This document shows, one piece after another, positions 16,636 through 25,424 of a DNA stretch of 64,000 bases; the first letter of the stretch is position 1; each line of letters opens with the position of its first letter. The position numbers were made by a program, and so were the translations under genes. The notes under the pieces were generated by a model, which saw only the letters and a list, made by a program, of their open reading frames with translations, was not told where the DNA came from and ran no database searches. The DNA is from Komagataeibacter intermedius TF2 (GTDB lineage Bacteria > Pseudomonadota > Alphaproteobacteria > Acetobacterales > Acetobacteraceae). The stretch is taken from positions 1 through 64,000 of the forward strand of contig NZ_BANF01000010.1 in the NCBI RefSeq assembly GCF_000964425.1, written 5' to 3'.

Positions 16636-18438
16636 TCACGCGGATGTTTCATCCTGTTCGGGCTGCTTTAACGGAAAAACAAGGACATAGCGGGTCCCGT
16701 TTTCCTCAAACATCTGCAGTTCTCCCCCCAGTTGCCGGGCAAAACCACGGATCAGCTGCATGCCGATCCCGCTGCGCCCTTCCTCTGCCGCGGCATGGTT
16801 GCGCGCCGCCGCCATGCCCACGCCGTTATCGGCAATCCACAGGCAGGCCCGGTCGCCAGACAGCGCGCGCAGGCCAACTTCCAGCGTGCCGTGCTGGCGG
16901 TCGGGAAAGGCGTATTTGATGGTATTGCTGACCGCTTCCGTCACGATCAGGGCCAGCGGCACCGCCTGGTCCGGCACCATCAGCAGATCATCGACGCGGA
17001 TATCAAGCGTGATGCGGCTTTCGTCGGATTCACCAATGGCGTGCATGATCTGGCCGCACAGTTCGCGCACGAAACTCTGCATGTTCAGGCTGTACAGCTC
17101 GCCATCGGCGTAAAGGTAGCGGTGCAGGGTGGCCAGCGCGCGCACACGGTCACGCGCCTGCGCGAATTCCTCGCGCGCGGCGGGCTGGCGGATGCGCCCG
17201 GCCTGCAGGTTCAGCAGCGACGCCACGATCTGCAGGTTGTTCTTGACGCGATGATGCATTTCCTTGAGCAGCAGTTCCTGCCGCGCCTGCGCGCGTTCCA
17301 GCCGCTTCTCATGCCGCGCCAGCCTGCGGGTGGCCTTGCTGAAGGCATGGGCAAGCTGCCTGACCTCCAGCGGCATGGCCCAGTTGGAACGCACGTCATA
17401 CATGCCCCCCAGCTGCCACTGGTTGACGGATGCCGTCAGCTGCCGCAACGGCGTGATCACCAGTACGTCGGCGCTCTTGGATGCCCCAAGCAGGCCCGCC
17501 AGCAACAGCAGCCCGCTACTGACCAGCGATACGGCGAACATGACCACCGCATGCCGCTCCCCCGCATTGCGACGCGTCATGGTCAGGACATGTACGCCCC
17601 CCTGCACGCGACCGATGGAAAACGATCCCTCCGGCAGGGTTATGTGCGCATGGTCAGCCCCCGTCCCCAGGGTTACGCGCGCCCACTGCATGATGCGGTC
17701 GGTCGGGCGGGCGGCCCAGTTGCAGTCGGAACACAGCGGGGCTGCGGCGCGGGCCAGACTGTCCACCACCCATATCTGGATGGGCCCGTTCTGCTGCACC
17801 AGGTCCAGCCGCGGGTCACTGGCCTGCAGGATGGCGCTGCGCCACGACAGCGGCATGACCGCAGTCAGGTAACCCGGACGCGCGGGCCTGCCCGCGTCGT
17901 CATAGATGGCGGCGGAAACCGTAATCCGGAAATAACCGGGCACATGGGTCAGGGGATCGGTCAGCGCGACCATACGGACGTCGCCCTGGAAACGGGGCAT
18001 GGCATCCGCCCCCAGCGCAGGCGCATCGCCCTGCCGTCCCACGGCGGTCAGGATGTTGCCCCGGTCATCCGCCAGGGCGATCTGGCTGTAATGCCGGCCG
18101 GTCAGGGACTGCACCAGTTCAAGCATATGCCGCAGGCCCGCATCATCAAGCCGCATGCGCGACACGGCCTGCAGCAGGGAGCCGAGGTGATCGGCCTCAT
18201 GCCGCAGTTCAAGGTCGATGCGCGATACCGTCAGGTCGGTCCGCTCACCGGGTGCTTCAAGGGTGGAATGGTAACTGTGCCATGCCTGCACCGCACCGAT
18301 CAGGGCAATGGGCATGGCCGCCAGCAGGATGATCGCCATCATCCGGCCACGCACGGCGTCGAACACGCGACCGACGCGGGTAAACAGGCTCCGGTGACGG
18401 ACCTGCCTGCCGTGACCGGAAGAAGGGAACACGGACAT
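16636..18438 (-). CDS. Membrane sensor histidine kinase, HisKA_2 type (PhyK-like)
   Basis: 600 aa. One membrane segment near residues 33-50, an extracytoplasmic sensor of about 250 residues, a second segment near 300-325, a HAMP-like linker, then 'LLLKEMHHRVKNNLQIVASLL' (HisKA_2 phosphorylation box) and an HATPase ('TEAVSNTIKYAF', 'ADNGVGM', 'SGIGMQLI'). This family feeds phosphate to PhyR in the alphaproteobacterial general stress response. It begins 3 bases after nepR, consistent with an operon of anti-sigma factor and kinase. The sensor contains a CxxC pair ('LCSDCNW', about residue 241), which could be redox-active or structural. PhyR as partner is inferred from context. Confidence 0.88.
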   Translation of the reverse strand: MSVFPSSGHGRQVRHRSLFTRVGRVFDAVRGRMMAIILLAAMPIALIGAVQAWHSYHSTLEAPGERTDLTVSRIDLELRHEADHLGSLLQAVSRMRLDDAGLRHMLELVQSLTGRHYSQIALADDRGNILTAVGRQGDAPALGADAMPRFQGDVRMVALTDPLTHVPGYFRITVSAAIYDDAGRPARPGYLTAVMPLSWRSAILQASDPRLDLVQQNGPIQIWVVDSLARAAAPLCSDCNWAARPTDRIMQWARVTLGTGADHAHITLPEGSFSIGRVQGGVHVLTMTRRNAGERHAVVMFAVSLVSSGLLLLAGLLGASKSADVLVITPLRQLTASVNQWQLGGMYDVRSNWAMPLEVRQLAHAFSKATRRLARHEKRLERAQARQELLLKEMHHRVKNNLQIVASLLNLQAGRIRQPAAREEFAQARDRVRALATLHRYLYADGELYSLNMQSFVRELCGQIMHAIGESDESRITLDIRVDDLLMVPDQAVPLALIVTEAVSNTIKYAFPDRQHGTLEVGLRALSGDRACLWIADNGVGMAAARNHAAAEEGRSGIGMQLIRGFARQLGGELQMFEENGTRYVLVFPLKQPEQDETSA

Positions 18439-18441
18439 CCG

Positions 18442-18624
18442 TTATTTTGTCCGTTTCCGGTCTTCCTCAATCAAACGCAGGAGTTCCTCGGGCACTGGCT
18501 CTTTTGTTACATCATCGAACAACTGATGCAGCCCCCGCTTCAACCATAGCTCGAACGCGTCATCCGATCTGTTTATGGGCTTCTTTCCTGGTTGCCTGGG
18601 AGGACACTTGTCCTTCAGAGCCAT
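18442..18624 (-). CDS. nepR: Anti-sigma factor NepR
   Basis: 60 aa. The small helical family signature is clear: 'LKRGLHQLFDDVTKEPVPEELLRLIEE'. NepR sequesters EcfG sigma factor until phosphorylated PhyR binds it (partner switching). The basic N-terminus and 'DDV..EPVP' motif fit the known NepR core. It lies between an ecfG-type gene (146-base gap containing an inverted repeat) and the kinase gene, which begins 3 bases downstream. Confidence 0.9.
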   Translation of the reverse strand: MALKDKCPPRQPGKKPINRSDDAFELWLKRGLHQLFDDVTKEPVPEELLRLIEEDRKRTK

Positions 18625-18642
18625 CGCATTATCCCGAAGTAA

Positions 18643-18761
18643 ATTCCCACTTCACACAATCCCCGCCCGTATCAGGGCCGCATCCTACCCTGCAAATGCC
18701 AGGGTAGCGGTGAAGATGTTACTGTCAGTGCCATATTCACGCCGCAATTCAAAGTGGGAAT
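18643..18761. repeat. Long-range inverted repeat with central hairpin between ecfG and nepR
   Basis: ATTCCCACTT at 18643-18652 is repeated exactly inverted at 18752-18761 (AAGTGGGAAT). Inside, CTACCCTG (18685-18692) pairs with CAGGGTAG (18700-18707) over a 7-base loop. The segment fills the whole gap between the sigma gene stop and the nepR start. It might be a structured nepR leader, a small mobile repeat, or a pair of regulator sites. No U-tract follows the hairpin. Confidence 0.6.
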
Positions 18762-18770
18762 CCTCTCAAT

Positions 18771-19334
18771 TCAGACCGATGCCGCAGGACGCGCCTCCAT
18801 GCGCGAACGCAGGCGCTGCACCGCACCGCGCAGTTCGACGGTGGAAATGTCGCGTTCCTCGCCATACAGCCACGTGGCCAGCTGGCGGCGGGCGCGGAAA
18901 ACGCGGCTTTTGGCGGTACCGACTGCGCAGCCGGTCGCCGCGGCCAGTTCGTCGTAGCTCATGCCCTGCATCACCACCAGCACCAGCGCCTCGCGCTGGT
19001 CGGCGGGCAGGCGGTTCATGGCCTCGACCAGTTCCTTGACCACCAGACGTTCCTCATGCGCGCCGCTGCCGGCCATGGCGGACGCGGGCACGTCCTCGAT
19101 ATTGCCGGTTTCGCGCTTCTTGCGCAGGTCGGAAATGAAGCGATTGCGCAGGATGCGGTGCATCCATGCGGAAAAGTTGGTGCCCGGGGTAAAGCTGTGC
19201 TGTGCGGCCAGCGCATTGCACACGGCGTCCTGCACCAGATCATCCGCTGCCGCGCGGTTACGTGTCAGCGACAGGGCCTGAACGCGCAGACGGGGCAGGA
19301 TTGCAATCATTTCGTCATGAAAGCTGTTGGTCAT
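18771..19334 (-). CDS. EcfG-family (ECF15) sigma factor, copy near nepR
   Basis: 187 aa. Region 2: 'ILPRLRVQALSLTRNRAAADDLVQDAVCNAL', then 'FTPGTNFSAWMHRILRNRFISDLRK'. Region 4: 'MNRLPADQREALVLVVMQGMSYDELAAATGCAVGTAKSRVFRAR'. EcfG drives general stress genes when NepR is titrated. I chose the ATG at 19334 since AGGGGAG sits 7 bases ahead; ATGs at 19340 and 19361 are possible. The C-terminus extends about 20 residues beyond region 4. It is upstream of nepR in the same orientation, the canonical pairing. Confidence 0.88.
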   Translation of the reverse strand: MTNSFHDEMIAILPRLRVQALSLTRNRAAADDLVQDAVCNALAAQHSFTPGTNFSAWMHRILRNRFISDLRKKRETGNIEDVPASAMAGSGAHEERLVVKELVEAMNRLPADQREALVLVVMQGMSYDELAAATGCAVGTAKSRVFRARRQLATWLYGEERDISTVELRGAVQRLRSRMEARPAASV

Positions 19335-19441
19335 GTTCATCTCCCCTTTGATGTCGTTCATGCGGGTGCAATGAACGGGGGGGACAAAAGGTTACATCCA
19401 TCGACATAACGAAAACGCGAGGACGACGCCGCGGGTATCCC

Positions 19442-19930
19442 TCACCCCTTTTCCGGCGGAGGGGTCATGTATTCCATGATCTGGCTGCGCGCGCGTGATA
19501 CGCGGGCCTTGATGGTGCCCACCGTGACGCCACACACATGGGCAGCCTCGGCATAGGTCATTTCCTGCACGCCAACCAGCACCAGCGCCTCACGCAGGCG
19601 GGGGCTCAGCCGCCAGATCGCGCCATCAAGGTCGCGCAGCGCATCCGCCTCCCCTTCCCCCGTGCCACTTTCGGGCCGGTCGGGGCGGCGGGCGTAGTCG
19701 GACATGACATCGCGCTCGCGCCGTCCGTGGCGCACCTGTTCATAAAAAAGATTGCGCGCGATCGTGTACAGCCACGCCTTCATGCTGGTGCCGGGGGCAA
19801 ACTGGTCCAGCGCCGCCAGCGCCCGCAGCACGGTTTCCTGAACAAGGTCGTCCGCCAGCGCGGCCTGCCCCGTCAGAAAACGGGCAAAACCACGTAATTG
19901 CGGCAGAAGGGACAGGATCTCCCCACGCAA
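19442..19930 (-). CDS. Second EcfG-family sigma factor
   Basis: 162 aa from a TTG codon. 'LLPQLRGFARFLTGQAALADDLVQETVLRALAAL', 'FAPGTSMKAWLYTIARNLFYEQVRHGRRE' and 'LRDLDGAIWRLSPRLREALVLVGVQEMTYAEAAHVCGVTVGTIKARVSRARS' give both sigma regions. No in-frame ATG or GTG exists upstream before a stop. A CTG at 19972 preceded by GAAGAG would add 14 residues, so the true start is unsettled. The gene is head-to-head with phyR across 127 bases and 107 bases upstream of the other sigma gene. Two EcfG paralogues in one locus suggest different NepR affinity or promoter choice (inference). Confidence 0.85.
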   Translation of the reverse strand: MRGEILSLLPQLRGFARFLTGQAALADDLVQETVLRALAALDQFAPGTSMKAWLYTIARNLFYEQVRHGRRERDVMSDYARRPDRPESGTGEGEADALRDLDGAIWRLSPRLREALVLVGVQEMTYAEAAHVCGVTVGTIKARVSRARSQIMEYMTPPPEKG

Positions 19931-20057
19931 GTGCGTGACCGCTGACGGATCGGGTGGTATTCTTGCTTCCAGTTTGTTTACTCTTCAACTCTTGCAGCAC
20001 AGTCTAACGCTGTCATGATCCGGAGTGTAACAGTTTATCTGGGGAGATGAATGCCTC

Positions 20058-20798
20058 ATGCCGCTATCACGGCGTCAAGACCTGCTTCGCGCCCTGCCCT
20101 ATGCCCGGCGGTACGCCCGCGCATTATGTGGCAGTCAGTCGAGTGGCGACCTGCTGGTTGCCGAAAGCCTGCGCGAACTCATGGCGGTGGACGATCCCTC
20201 CATGCCGCCGAGGCTGCGCCTTTACCAGTGGATATCCCGACACCATGCCGAACACGGCCGCGAAGACGAGACGGCGGGCGGCATGCCGCCGCTGGGGCGC
20301 AAGCTGCTGCTCCTGACCTCGCTGGAGGAACTGCCGGTCAGTGACGCGGCGCGTGTCCTGTCACTGTCCCCCGCGCAGGCCGCCACCATACTGGAGGACG
20401 CCCACACCCGCCTGCGTTCATGCGCCCAGACCAGCGTGCTGATCATCGAGGACGAACCGATCATCGCGATGGATATCGAGGAACTGGTACGCCAGTGCGG
20501 CCATACCATTGCGGGCGTCGCCAGCAGCGAGGCGGAAGCCATAAGGCTTGCGCGCGAAACCCGGCCGGGCCTGATCCTGGCCGACATCAACCTTGGTGAT
20601 GGCGGCGACGGGATGAAGGCGGTTTCCAGCATCCTGCAGCATCAGGACATTCCCATCATCTTCGTCACCGCCTACCCCGAACGCCTGCTGACGGGCGATA
20701 CGATCGAACCGGCATTCGTGATTACCAAACCCTTTGAACCACTTACGCTGGCCGTTTCCACCTATCAGGCCGTTTCGGGTGGCGTTTCCCTGAACTGA
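20058..20798 (+). CDS. phyR: Anti-anti-sigma response regulator PhyR
   Basis: 246 aa. Residues 1-125 form the sigma-like domain ('RRQDLLRALPYARRYARALCGS', 'LLLTSLEELPVSDAARVLSLS'), which mimics EcfG to bind NepR. About 128-246 is a receiver with acidic pair 'IIEDEPIIAMDIEE', phosphoacceptor Asp in 'LILADINLGDG' and Lys in 'VITKPFEP'. Phosphorylation exposes the sigma-like domain, freeing EcfG. The ATG has GGGGAGATGA just upstream. Divergent from the second ecfG gene and followed by otsA. Confidence 0.94.
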   Translation: MPLSRRQDLLRALPYARRYARALCGSQSSGDLLVAESLRELMAVDDPSMPPRLRLYQWISRHHAEHGREDETAGGMPPLGRKLLLLTSLEELPVSDAARVLSLSPAQAATILEDAHTRLRSCAQTSVLIIEDEPIIAMDIEELVRQCGHTIAGVASSEAEAIRLARETRPGLILADINLGDGGDGMKAVSSILQHQDIPIIFVTAYPERLLTGDTIEPAFVITKPFEPLTLAVSTYQAVSGGVSLN

Positions 20799-20925
20799 TA
20801 CATCCGCATGCCAGTACCGCGCCTGCGCCATCCCCCCCATATGGCCCGGCGTGTATGGTGCCTGTTCTGGCCGCATGGTCGGCTGGGGCTGATCCGCCAC
20901 GCGACAGCTTATCAGAGAGGGCAGA

Positions 20926-22305
20926 ATGAAACGGCTGGTCATCGTATCCAATCGCGTTCCCGTTCCCAAGGAAGGGCTGCGGCCCGGCGGCCTCGCGGTT
21001 GTGCTGAAGGACCTGCTGGCGCGCAAGGGGGGCATGTGGTTCGGCTGGAACGGCACCTGCCATCCCGACGCAGCCCATCTGCCGCCTGAAATCCAGCAGG
21101 CGGACGGAGTGGAATACGCCACCATCGGCCTGACGCCCGCCGAACACCGTAATTATTACACCGGCTTTTCCAATTCCACGCTGTGGCCGCTCATGCATTC
21201 CCTGCCCGAGCACATCCACTTCGAACGGCGTGAACTGGCCACCTACTGGTCGGTCAACGAACGGTTCTGTGAAAACCTGCTGCCCCTGCTGCGGGCGGAC
21301 GACGTGATCTGGATCCACGACTACCACCTGCTGCCGCTTGCGGCCCTGCTACGCCGCCATGGCGTGCGCCAGCCCATCGGCTTTTTCCTCCATACCCCTT
21401 TCCCCGCGCCCGACATGCTGGCCACGGCACCCGATGGCGGCACGTTCCTGCGTGACCTGCTGCGTGCGGACCTGCTGGGTTTCCAGACGGCGGACGACAC
21501 GGCCAATTTCATCTTTGCCGCCACCCGCAAGGCAGGCGCCACGGCGGAAGATGACAGCACCCTGACATTCGAGGGGCGCAGGGTACGCGTCGGCACCTTT
21601 CCCGTTGAAATCGATCCCCAGGCCTTCGCCCATGCGGCAACTGCTGCCGCCGGGTCACAGGACCTGCGCCGGCTGTCCGGTTCGCTTGCGGGACGCAAGC
21701 TGGTCTTTGGCGTGGACCGCATGGACCCGACCAAGGGGCTTGACCATCGCCTTGCCGGATATGAACGCCTGCTGGAAACCTATCCCGAACGGGAACGGCA
21801 GGTCACGTTCCTGCAGATCGCGGCCGAAAGCCGGACGGACGTGCCGTCCTATCAGGCGCTGCGCAACAAGCTAGAACACCAGATCGGCAAGCTGAACGCC
21901 CATAAGGGACAGGCCGACTGGACGCCGCTGCGCTTCCTGACGCGCGGCAGCCCCCGTCCCACCGTGGCAGGCTACATGCGGCTGGCGGATATTGGCTACA
22001 TCACCCCGCTGCGCGATGGCATGAACCTGGTGGCCAAGGAATTCATCGCAGCCCAGGACCCCGAAAACCCCGGCGTGCTGATCCTCTCGCGCCTTGCGGG
22101 AGCGGCCAAGCAGCTTGAGGCGGCCCTTCTGGTCAACCCGCTGGATCATGACGGGATGGCTGATGCGCTGGAACGCGCGCTGGCCATGTCGATGGAAGAA
22201 CGGCGCGAACGCTGGCAGGCATGCTGGAACAGCATCGCCAACCGCACGGCCCTTGGCTGGGGACTGTCGTTCCTGAACATCCTTGAAAACGCGGCGCGGC
22301 GGTAG
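20926..22305 (+). CDS. otsA: Trehalose-6-phosphate synthase
   Basis: 459 aa, GT20 family, UDP-glucose plus glucose-6-phosphate to trehalose-6-phosphate. Motifs: '[12 protein letters not shown]', 'WFGWNGTC', '[16 protein letters not shown]', '[12 protein letters not shown]', '[14 protein letters not shown]', '[12 protein letters not shown]' (with the Lys and Arg that bind phosphate) and '[14 protein letters not shown]'. No OtsB phosphatase domain is fused or adjacent. Trehalose is a typical general-stress output, and the gene sits 127 bases after phyR on the same strand; I see no clear EcfG-type promoter in that gap. Ribosome-binding site AGAGAGGGCAG precedes the ATG. Confidence 0.95.
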   Translation: MKRLVIVSNRVPVPKEGLRPGGLAVVLKDLLARKGGMWFGWNGTCHPDAAHLPPEIQQADGVEYATIGLTPAEHRNYYTGFSNSTLWPLMHSLPEHIHFERRELATYWSVNERFCENLLPLLRADDVIWIHDYHLLPLAALLRRHGVRQPIGFFLHTPFPAPDMLATAPDGGTFLRDLLRADLLGFQTADDTANFIFAATRKAGATAEDDSTLTFEGRRVRVGTFPVEIDPQAFAHAATAAAGSQDLRRLSGSLAGRKLVFGVDRMDPTKGLDHRLAGYERLLETYPERERQVTFLQIAAESRTDVPSYQALRNKLEHQIGKLNAHKGQADWTPLRFLTRGSPRPTVAGYMRLADIGYITPLRDGMNLVAKEFIAAQDPENPGVLILSRLAGAAKQLEAALLVNPLDHDGMADALERALAMSMEERRERWQACWNSIANRTALGWGLSFLNILENAARR

Positions 22306-22355
22306 TCCCCCACACCGGCCTTGCGCAGGGGGTGGTTGAGAATACATAAGTGGGC

Positions 22356-24182
22356 ATGGCCTCACCTCCCCTTCTTCTCCTTCAGGATATTACCCTGACC
22401 CTTGGCGGCGCGCCGCTGCTCAATGGCGCGGGCTTCGGCGTTGGCCCGGGCGAGCGCATCTGCCTTGTCGGGCGCAATGGCTGCGGCAAGTCCACCCTTC
22501 TGCGCATTGCCGCGGGTGAGATACAGGCCGATGACGGCACCGTTTTCATCCAGCCCGGCACCACCGTGCGCTACCTGCCGCAGGAACCCGACCTGTCGGG
22601 CTTCGCCACCACGCTGGATTATGTCCGCGCGGGCATGGGACCGGGCGACCCGGAATACCGCGCCGAACTGCTTCTGACCGAACTGGGGCTGAACGGCACG
22701 GAAGACCCGGCCACGCTGTCTGGCGGTGAAGCCCGCCGCTGCGCGCTGGCCCGCGCACTTGCGCCCGAGCCAGACCTGCTTCTGCTGGACGAACCCACCA
22801 ACCATCTGGACATGCCCACCATTGAATGGCTGGAGCGCGAACTGCTGTCGCTGTCTTCCGCCATGGTCATCATAAGCCATGACCGCCGCCTGCTGGAAAC
22901 GCTGTCGCGTTCGGTCGTGTGGCTGGACCGGGGCGTGACCCGCAGGCTGGACCAGGGATTCGCCCGGTTCGAGACATGGCGCGAGGAGGTGCTGGAGCAG
23001 GAAGAACGCGACAGCCACAAGCTTGACCGCCAGATCGCGCGTGAAGAAGACTGGATGCGCTATGGCGTAACCGCGCGGCGCAAGCGCAATGTCCGCCGCG
23101 TGGCCGAACTGGCCGAACTGCGCAATACCCGCCGCACCGCCATCCGGCAGCCCGGCGGCCTGAAGATGGAAGCACGCGAAAGCGACCTGTCGGGCAAGCT
23201 GGTTGCGGTGGCGGAAGACATGTCACGCGCCTATGACCCCGCCCACCCGGTGGTCAGCCATCTGGACCTGCGTGTCCTGCGCGGCGACCGGCTGGGAATC
23301 GTGGGGGCCAACGGCGCGGGCAAGAGTACGCTGCTGCGCCTGCTGACGGGACTGGACAAACCGGATTCCGGCACCATCAATATCGGCAGCGCGCTCAATG
23401 TCGTGACACTGGACCAGCAGCGCCGCTCGCTCGATCCCGATACCACGCTGGCGGACACGCTGACAGGTGGCGGCGGTGACATGGTGCAGGTTGGCGATGA
23501 GAAACGCCACGTCATCGGCTACATGAAGGACTTCCTGTTCCGCCCTGAACAGGCGCGCACCCCGGTGGGCGTGCTGTCGGGGGGCGAGCGCGGGCGGCTC
23601 ATGCTGGCCTGCGCGCTGGCGCGGCCGTCCAACCTGCTGGTGCTGGATGAGCCGACCAACGACCTTGACCTTGAAACGCTTGACCTGCTGCAGGACATGC
23701 TGGCCGCCTATTCCGGCACGGTGCTGCTGGTCAGCCATGACCGTGACTTCCTTGACCGGGTCGCCTCCTCCATCCTGATGGCGGAAGGCGGCGGGAAATG
23801 GGTGGAATATGCCGGTGGCTACAGCGACATGCTGGCCCAGCGGCAGGACGCGACACTGGCCGCCCGCCCCCGTCAGGTCCGCGCTGATGCCGCACCGGCC
23901 AGAACCGATGTGGCGCCGTCGTCCTCACCCCGGCAGCCATCGCGCAAGATGTCATATAAAGACAAGCACGCGCTGGAACAGTTGCCCAGGCAGATGGCGG
24001 CGCTGGAGGCGGAAATCGAGCGCCTGCGGGCCATCCTGTCCGATGGGGGACTGTATGCGCGCGACCCCGCCACCTTTACTGCCGCCACCGCGGCGCTGGA
24101 AAAGGCGGAGGCCGATCTGACAGCAGCGGAGGAACGCTGGCTGGAACTCGAAATGCTGCGTGAGACGCTTCAGTCTTCCTGA
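22356..24182 (+). CDS. uup: ABC-F family ATPase, Uup-like
   Basis: 608 aa, two ATPase domains and no membrane segment. First: 'VGRNGCGKSTLLR', 'LSGGEARRCALARAL', 'LLLLDEPTNHLD'. Second: 'VGANGAGKSTLLR', 'LSGGERGRLMLACAL', 'LVLDEPTNDLD'. The inter-domain linker is highly charged ('EERDSHKLDRQIAREEDWMRYG...'), and the C-terminal 80 residues form a coiled-coil ('ALEQLPRQMAALEAEIERL') as in Uup, which binds branched DNA and helps ribosome function. A GTG six bases upstream is an alternative start. Its end overlaps the tail of the convergent oxidoreductase gene by 13 bases. Confidence 0.88.
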   Translation: MASPPLLLLQDITLTLGGAPLLNGAGFGVGPGERICLVGRNGCGKSTLLRIAAGEIQADDGTVFIQPGTTVRYLPQEPDLSGFATTLDYVRAGMGPGDPEYRAELLLTELGLNGTEDPATLSGGEARRCALARALAPEPDLLLLDEPTNHLDMPTIEWLERELLSLSSAMVIISHDRRLLETLSRSVVWLDRGVTRRLDQGFARFETWREEVLEQEERDSHKLDRQIAREEDWMRYGVTARRKRNVRRVAELAELRNTRRTAIRQPGGLKMEARESDLSGKLVAVAEDMSRAYDPAHPVVSHLDLRVLRGDRLGIVGANGAGKSTLLRLLTGLDKPDSGTINIGSALNVVTLDQQRRSLDPDTTLADTLTGGGGDMVQVGDEKRHVIGYMKDFLFRPEQARTPVGVLSGGERGRLMLACALARPSNLLVLDEPTNDLDLETLDLLQDMLAAYSGTVLLVSHDRDFLDRVASSILMAEGGGKWVEYAGGYSDMLAQRQDATLAARPRQVRADAAPARTDVAPSSSPRQPSRKMSYKDKHALEQLPRQMAALEAEIERLRAILSDGGLYARDPATFTAATAALEKAEADLTAAEERWLELEMLRETLQSS

Positions 24183-25174
24183 CCGGCAGGGATGATCAGG
24201 CCGGACGCCTCCATCCGCGCACGGGTGGCGGCGATTCCCTGTGTCACCGCCAGCGCCGCAGCCAGCGCCCGGCGGCCCGCCACCGCGTCCACCAGCACCT
24301 GTGCGCCATCAAGGCATGAGGCCGCGAAGGCGGCATGTTCGGCCGCCAGCGTATCATGGTCGCGCCACGTTACGGATTCGCGACGGAACCCGCCAGATCC
24401 GGGCAGCGGCAGTCCGCGCGTGCGCCCGATCATGGTCAGTTCACGCTTCATGAAATCAGCGGACAGGTAGCCTTCCTGCGAGAAAACGCGCATCCGCCGC
24501 TCGGTCTTGAGGGAAATGCGACTGGCCGCGATGGTGGCGACACAGCCGTTTTCGAAACGCACGCGGGCGTTGGCAATATCCTCGAAGGGCGAACTGACGG
24601 CAGCCCCCAGCGCATCGACACTTTCGATCGGGCTGTCCACGATGGACAGTACCAGGTCAAGGTCATGGATCATGAGATCAAGGATGACCGACACATCCGT
24701 CCCGCGCGGCTTGTAGGGCGCAAGGCGCGTGGCCTCGATATAGAGGGGGCGCGAAATCCGGTCTGTAATGGCCTGGTGCTCGGCGGAATAGCGCAGAAGG
24801 TGCCCCACCTGCAGCACCACGCCGTACAGCTGCGCCAGATGCGCCAGTTCATCGGCCTGCGCCAGTGTCGCCGCCATGGGCTTTTCCACCAGCACATGCT
24901 TTCCCGCCGCAAGGGCCTGCCGGGCAAGGTCGAAATGATGTTCGGCGGGGGCTGCGACAATAATCGCATCCGAACAGGCCAGCAGGTCGGGATAGGACAG
25001 GACCGGCGCGCCGCCGGCCTCCGCCGCGACCCTGCGCGCACGCGCCGTATCGGGGTCATGGATGCCTGTCAGCACTTCCCGCGCGGCGGCCTGCACCTTG
25101 AGCGCATGAAAACGGCCAAAATGCCCCGCCCCCACGATCCCGACGCGTAACAACCCCGTTCCTGACTGCGCCAT
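24170..25174 (-). CDS. Gfo/Idh/MocA-family oxidoreductase
   Basis: 334 aa. The N-terminal Rossmann fold 'LRVGIVGAGHFGRFHALKV' binds NAD(P), 'HVLVEKPMAATL' carries the family EKP motif, and 'DLMIHDLDLVLSIV' supplies the catalytic-site His. The overall sequence resembles the uncharacterised alphaproteobacterial members found beside lipid A genes, with no such neighbour here. The ATG at 25174 has AGGAG six bases ahead; an ATG at 25195 would add seven residues. Substrate probably a sugar or inositol derivative (family inference only). Confidence 0.82.
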   Translation of the reverse strand: MAQSGTGLLRVGIVGAGHFGRFHALKVQAAAREVLTGIHDPDTARARRVAAEAGGAPVLSYPDLLACSDAIIVAAPAEHHFDLARQALAAGKHVLVEKPMAATLAQADELAHLAQLYGVVLQVGHLLRYSAEHQAITDRISRPLYIEATRLAPYKPRGTDVSVILDLMIHDLDLVLSIVDSPIESVDALGAAVSSPFEDIANARVRFENGCVATIAASRISLKTERRMRVFSQEGYLSADFMKRELTMIGRTRGLPLPGSGGFRRESVTWRDHDTLAAEHAAFAASCLDGAQVLVDAVAGRRALAAALAVTQGIAATRARMEASGLIIPAGQED

Positions 25175-25424
25175 GCCCTGCTCCTGCCTGTTCATGTCCG
25201 TAACCTGCCTTCCGGATTAGCAGCCAGCCACGCATGCGCCCACCCCCGCTGGCCGCACGCGCGGCATGACGGGCCGTGCGAATTGCGGCAAAACGGCAAC
25301 GGATGCGGTCTGGCTGGCGGATCAGCGGTTGCATCATCGGGCGGGGACCGGCATGTTCCCGCCACTGATTTTCGCACACGCGATACACTGATCATGCCGG
25401 GCGTAGGGAGCTTTCCATCAAGTC

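Noticed and set aside
19335-20057. EcfG-dependent promoters (GGAAC-N16/17-GTT) in the stress locus gaps
   Set aside because: Only partial matches with wrong spacing were found, so none is annotated.
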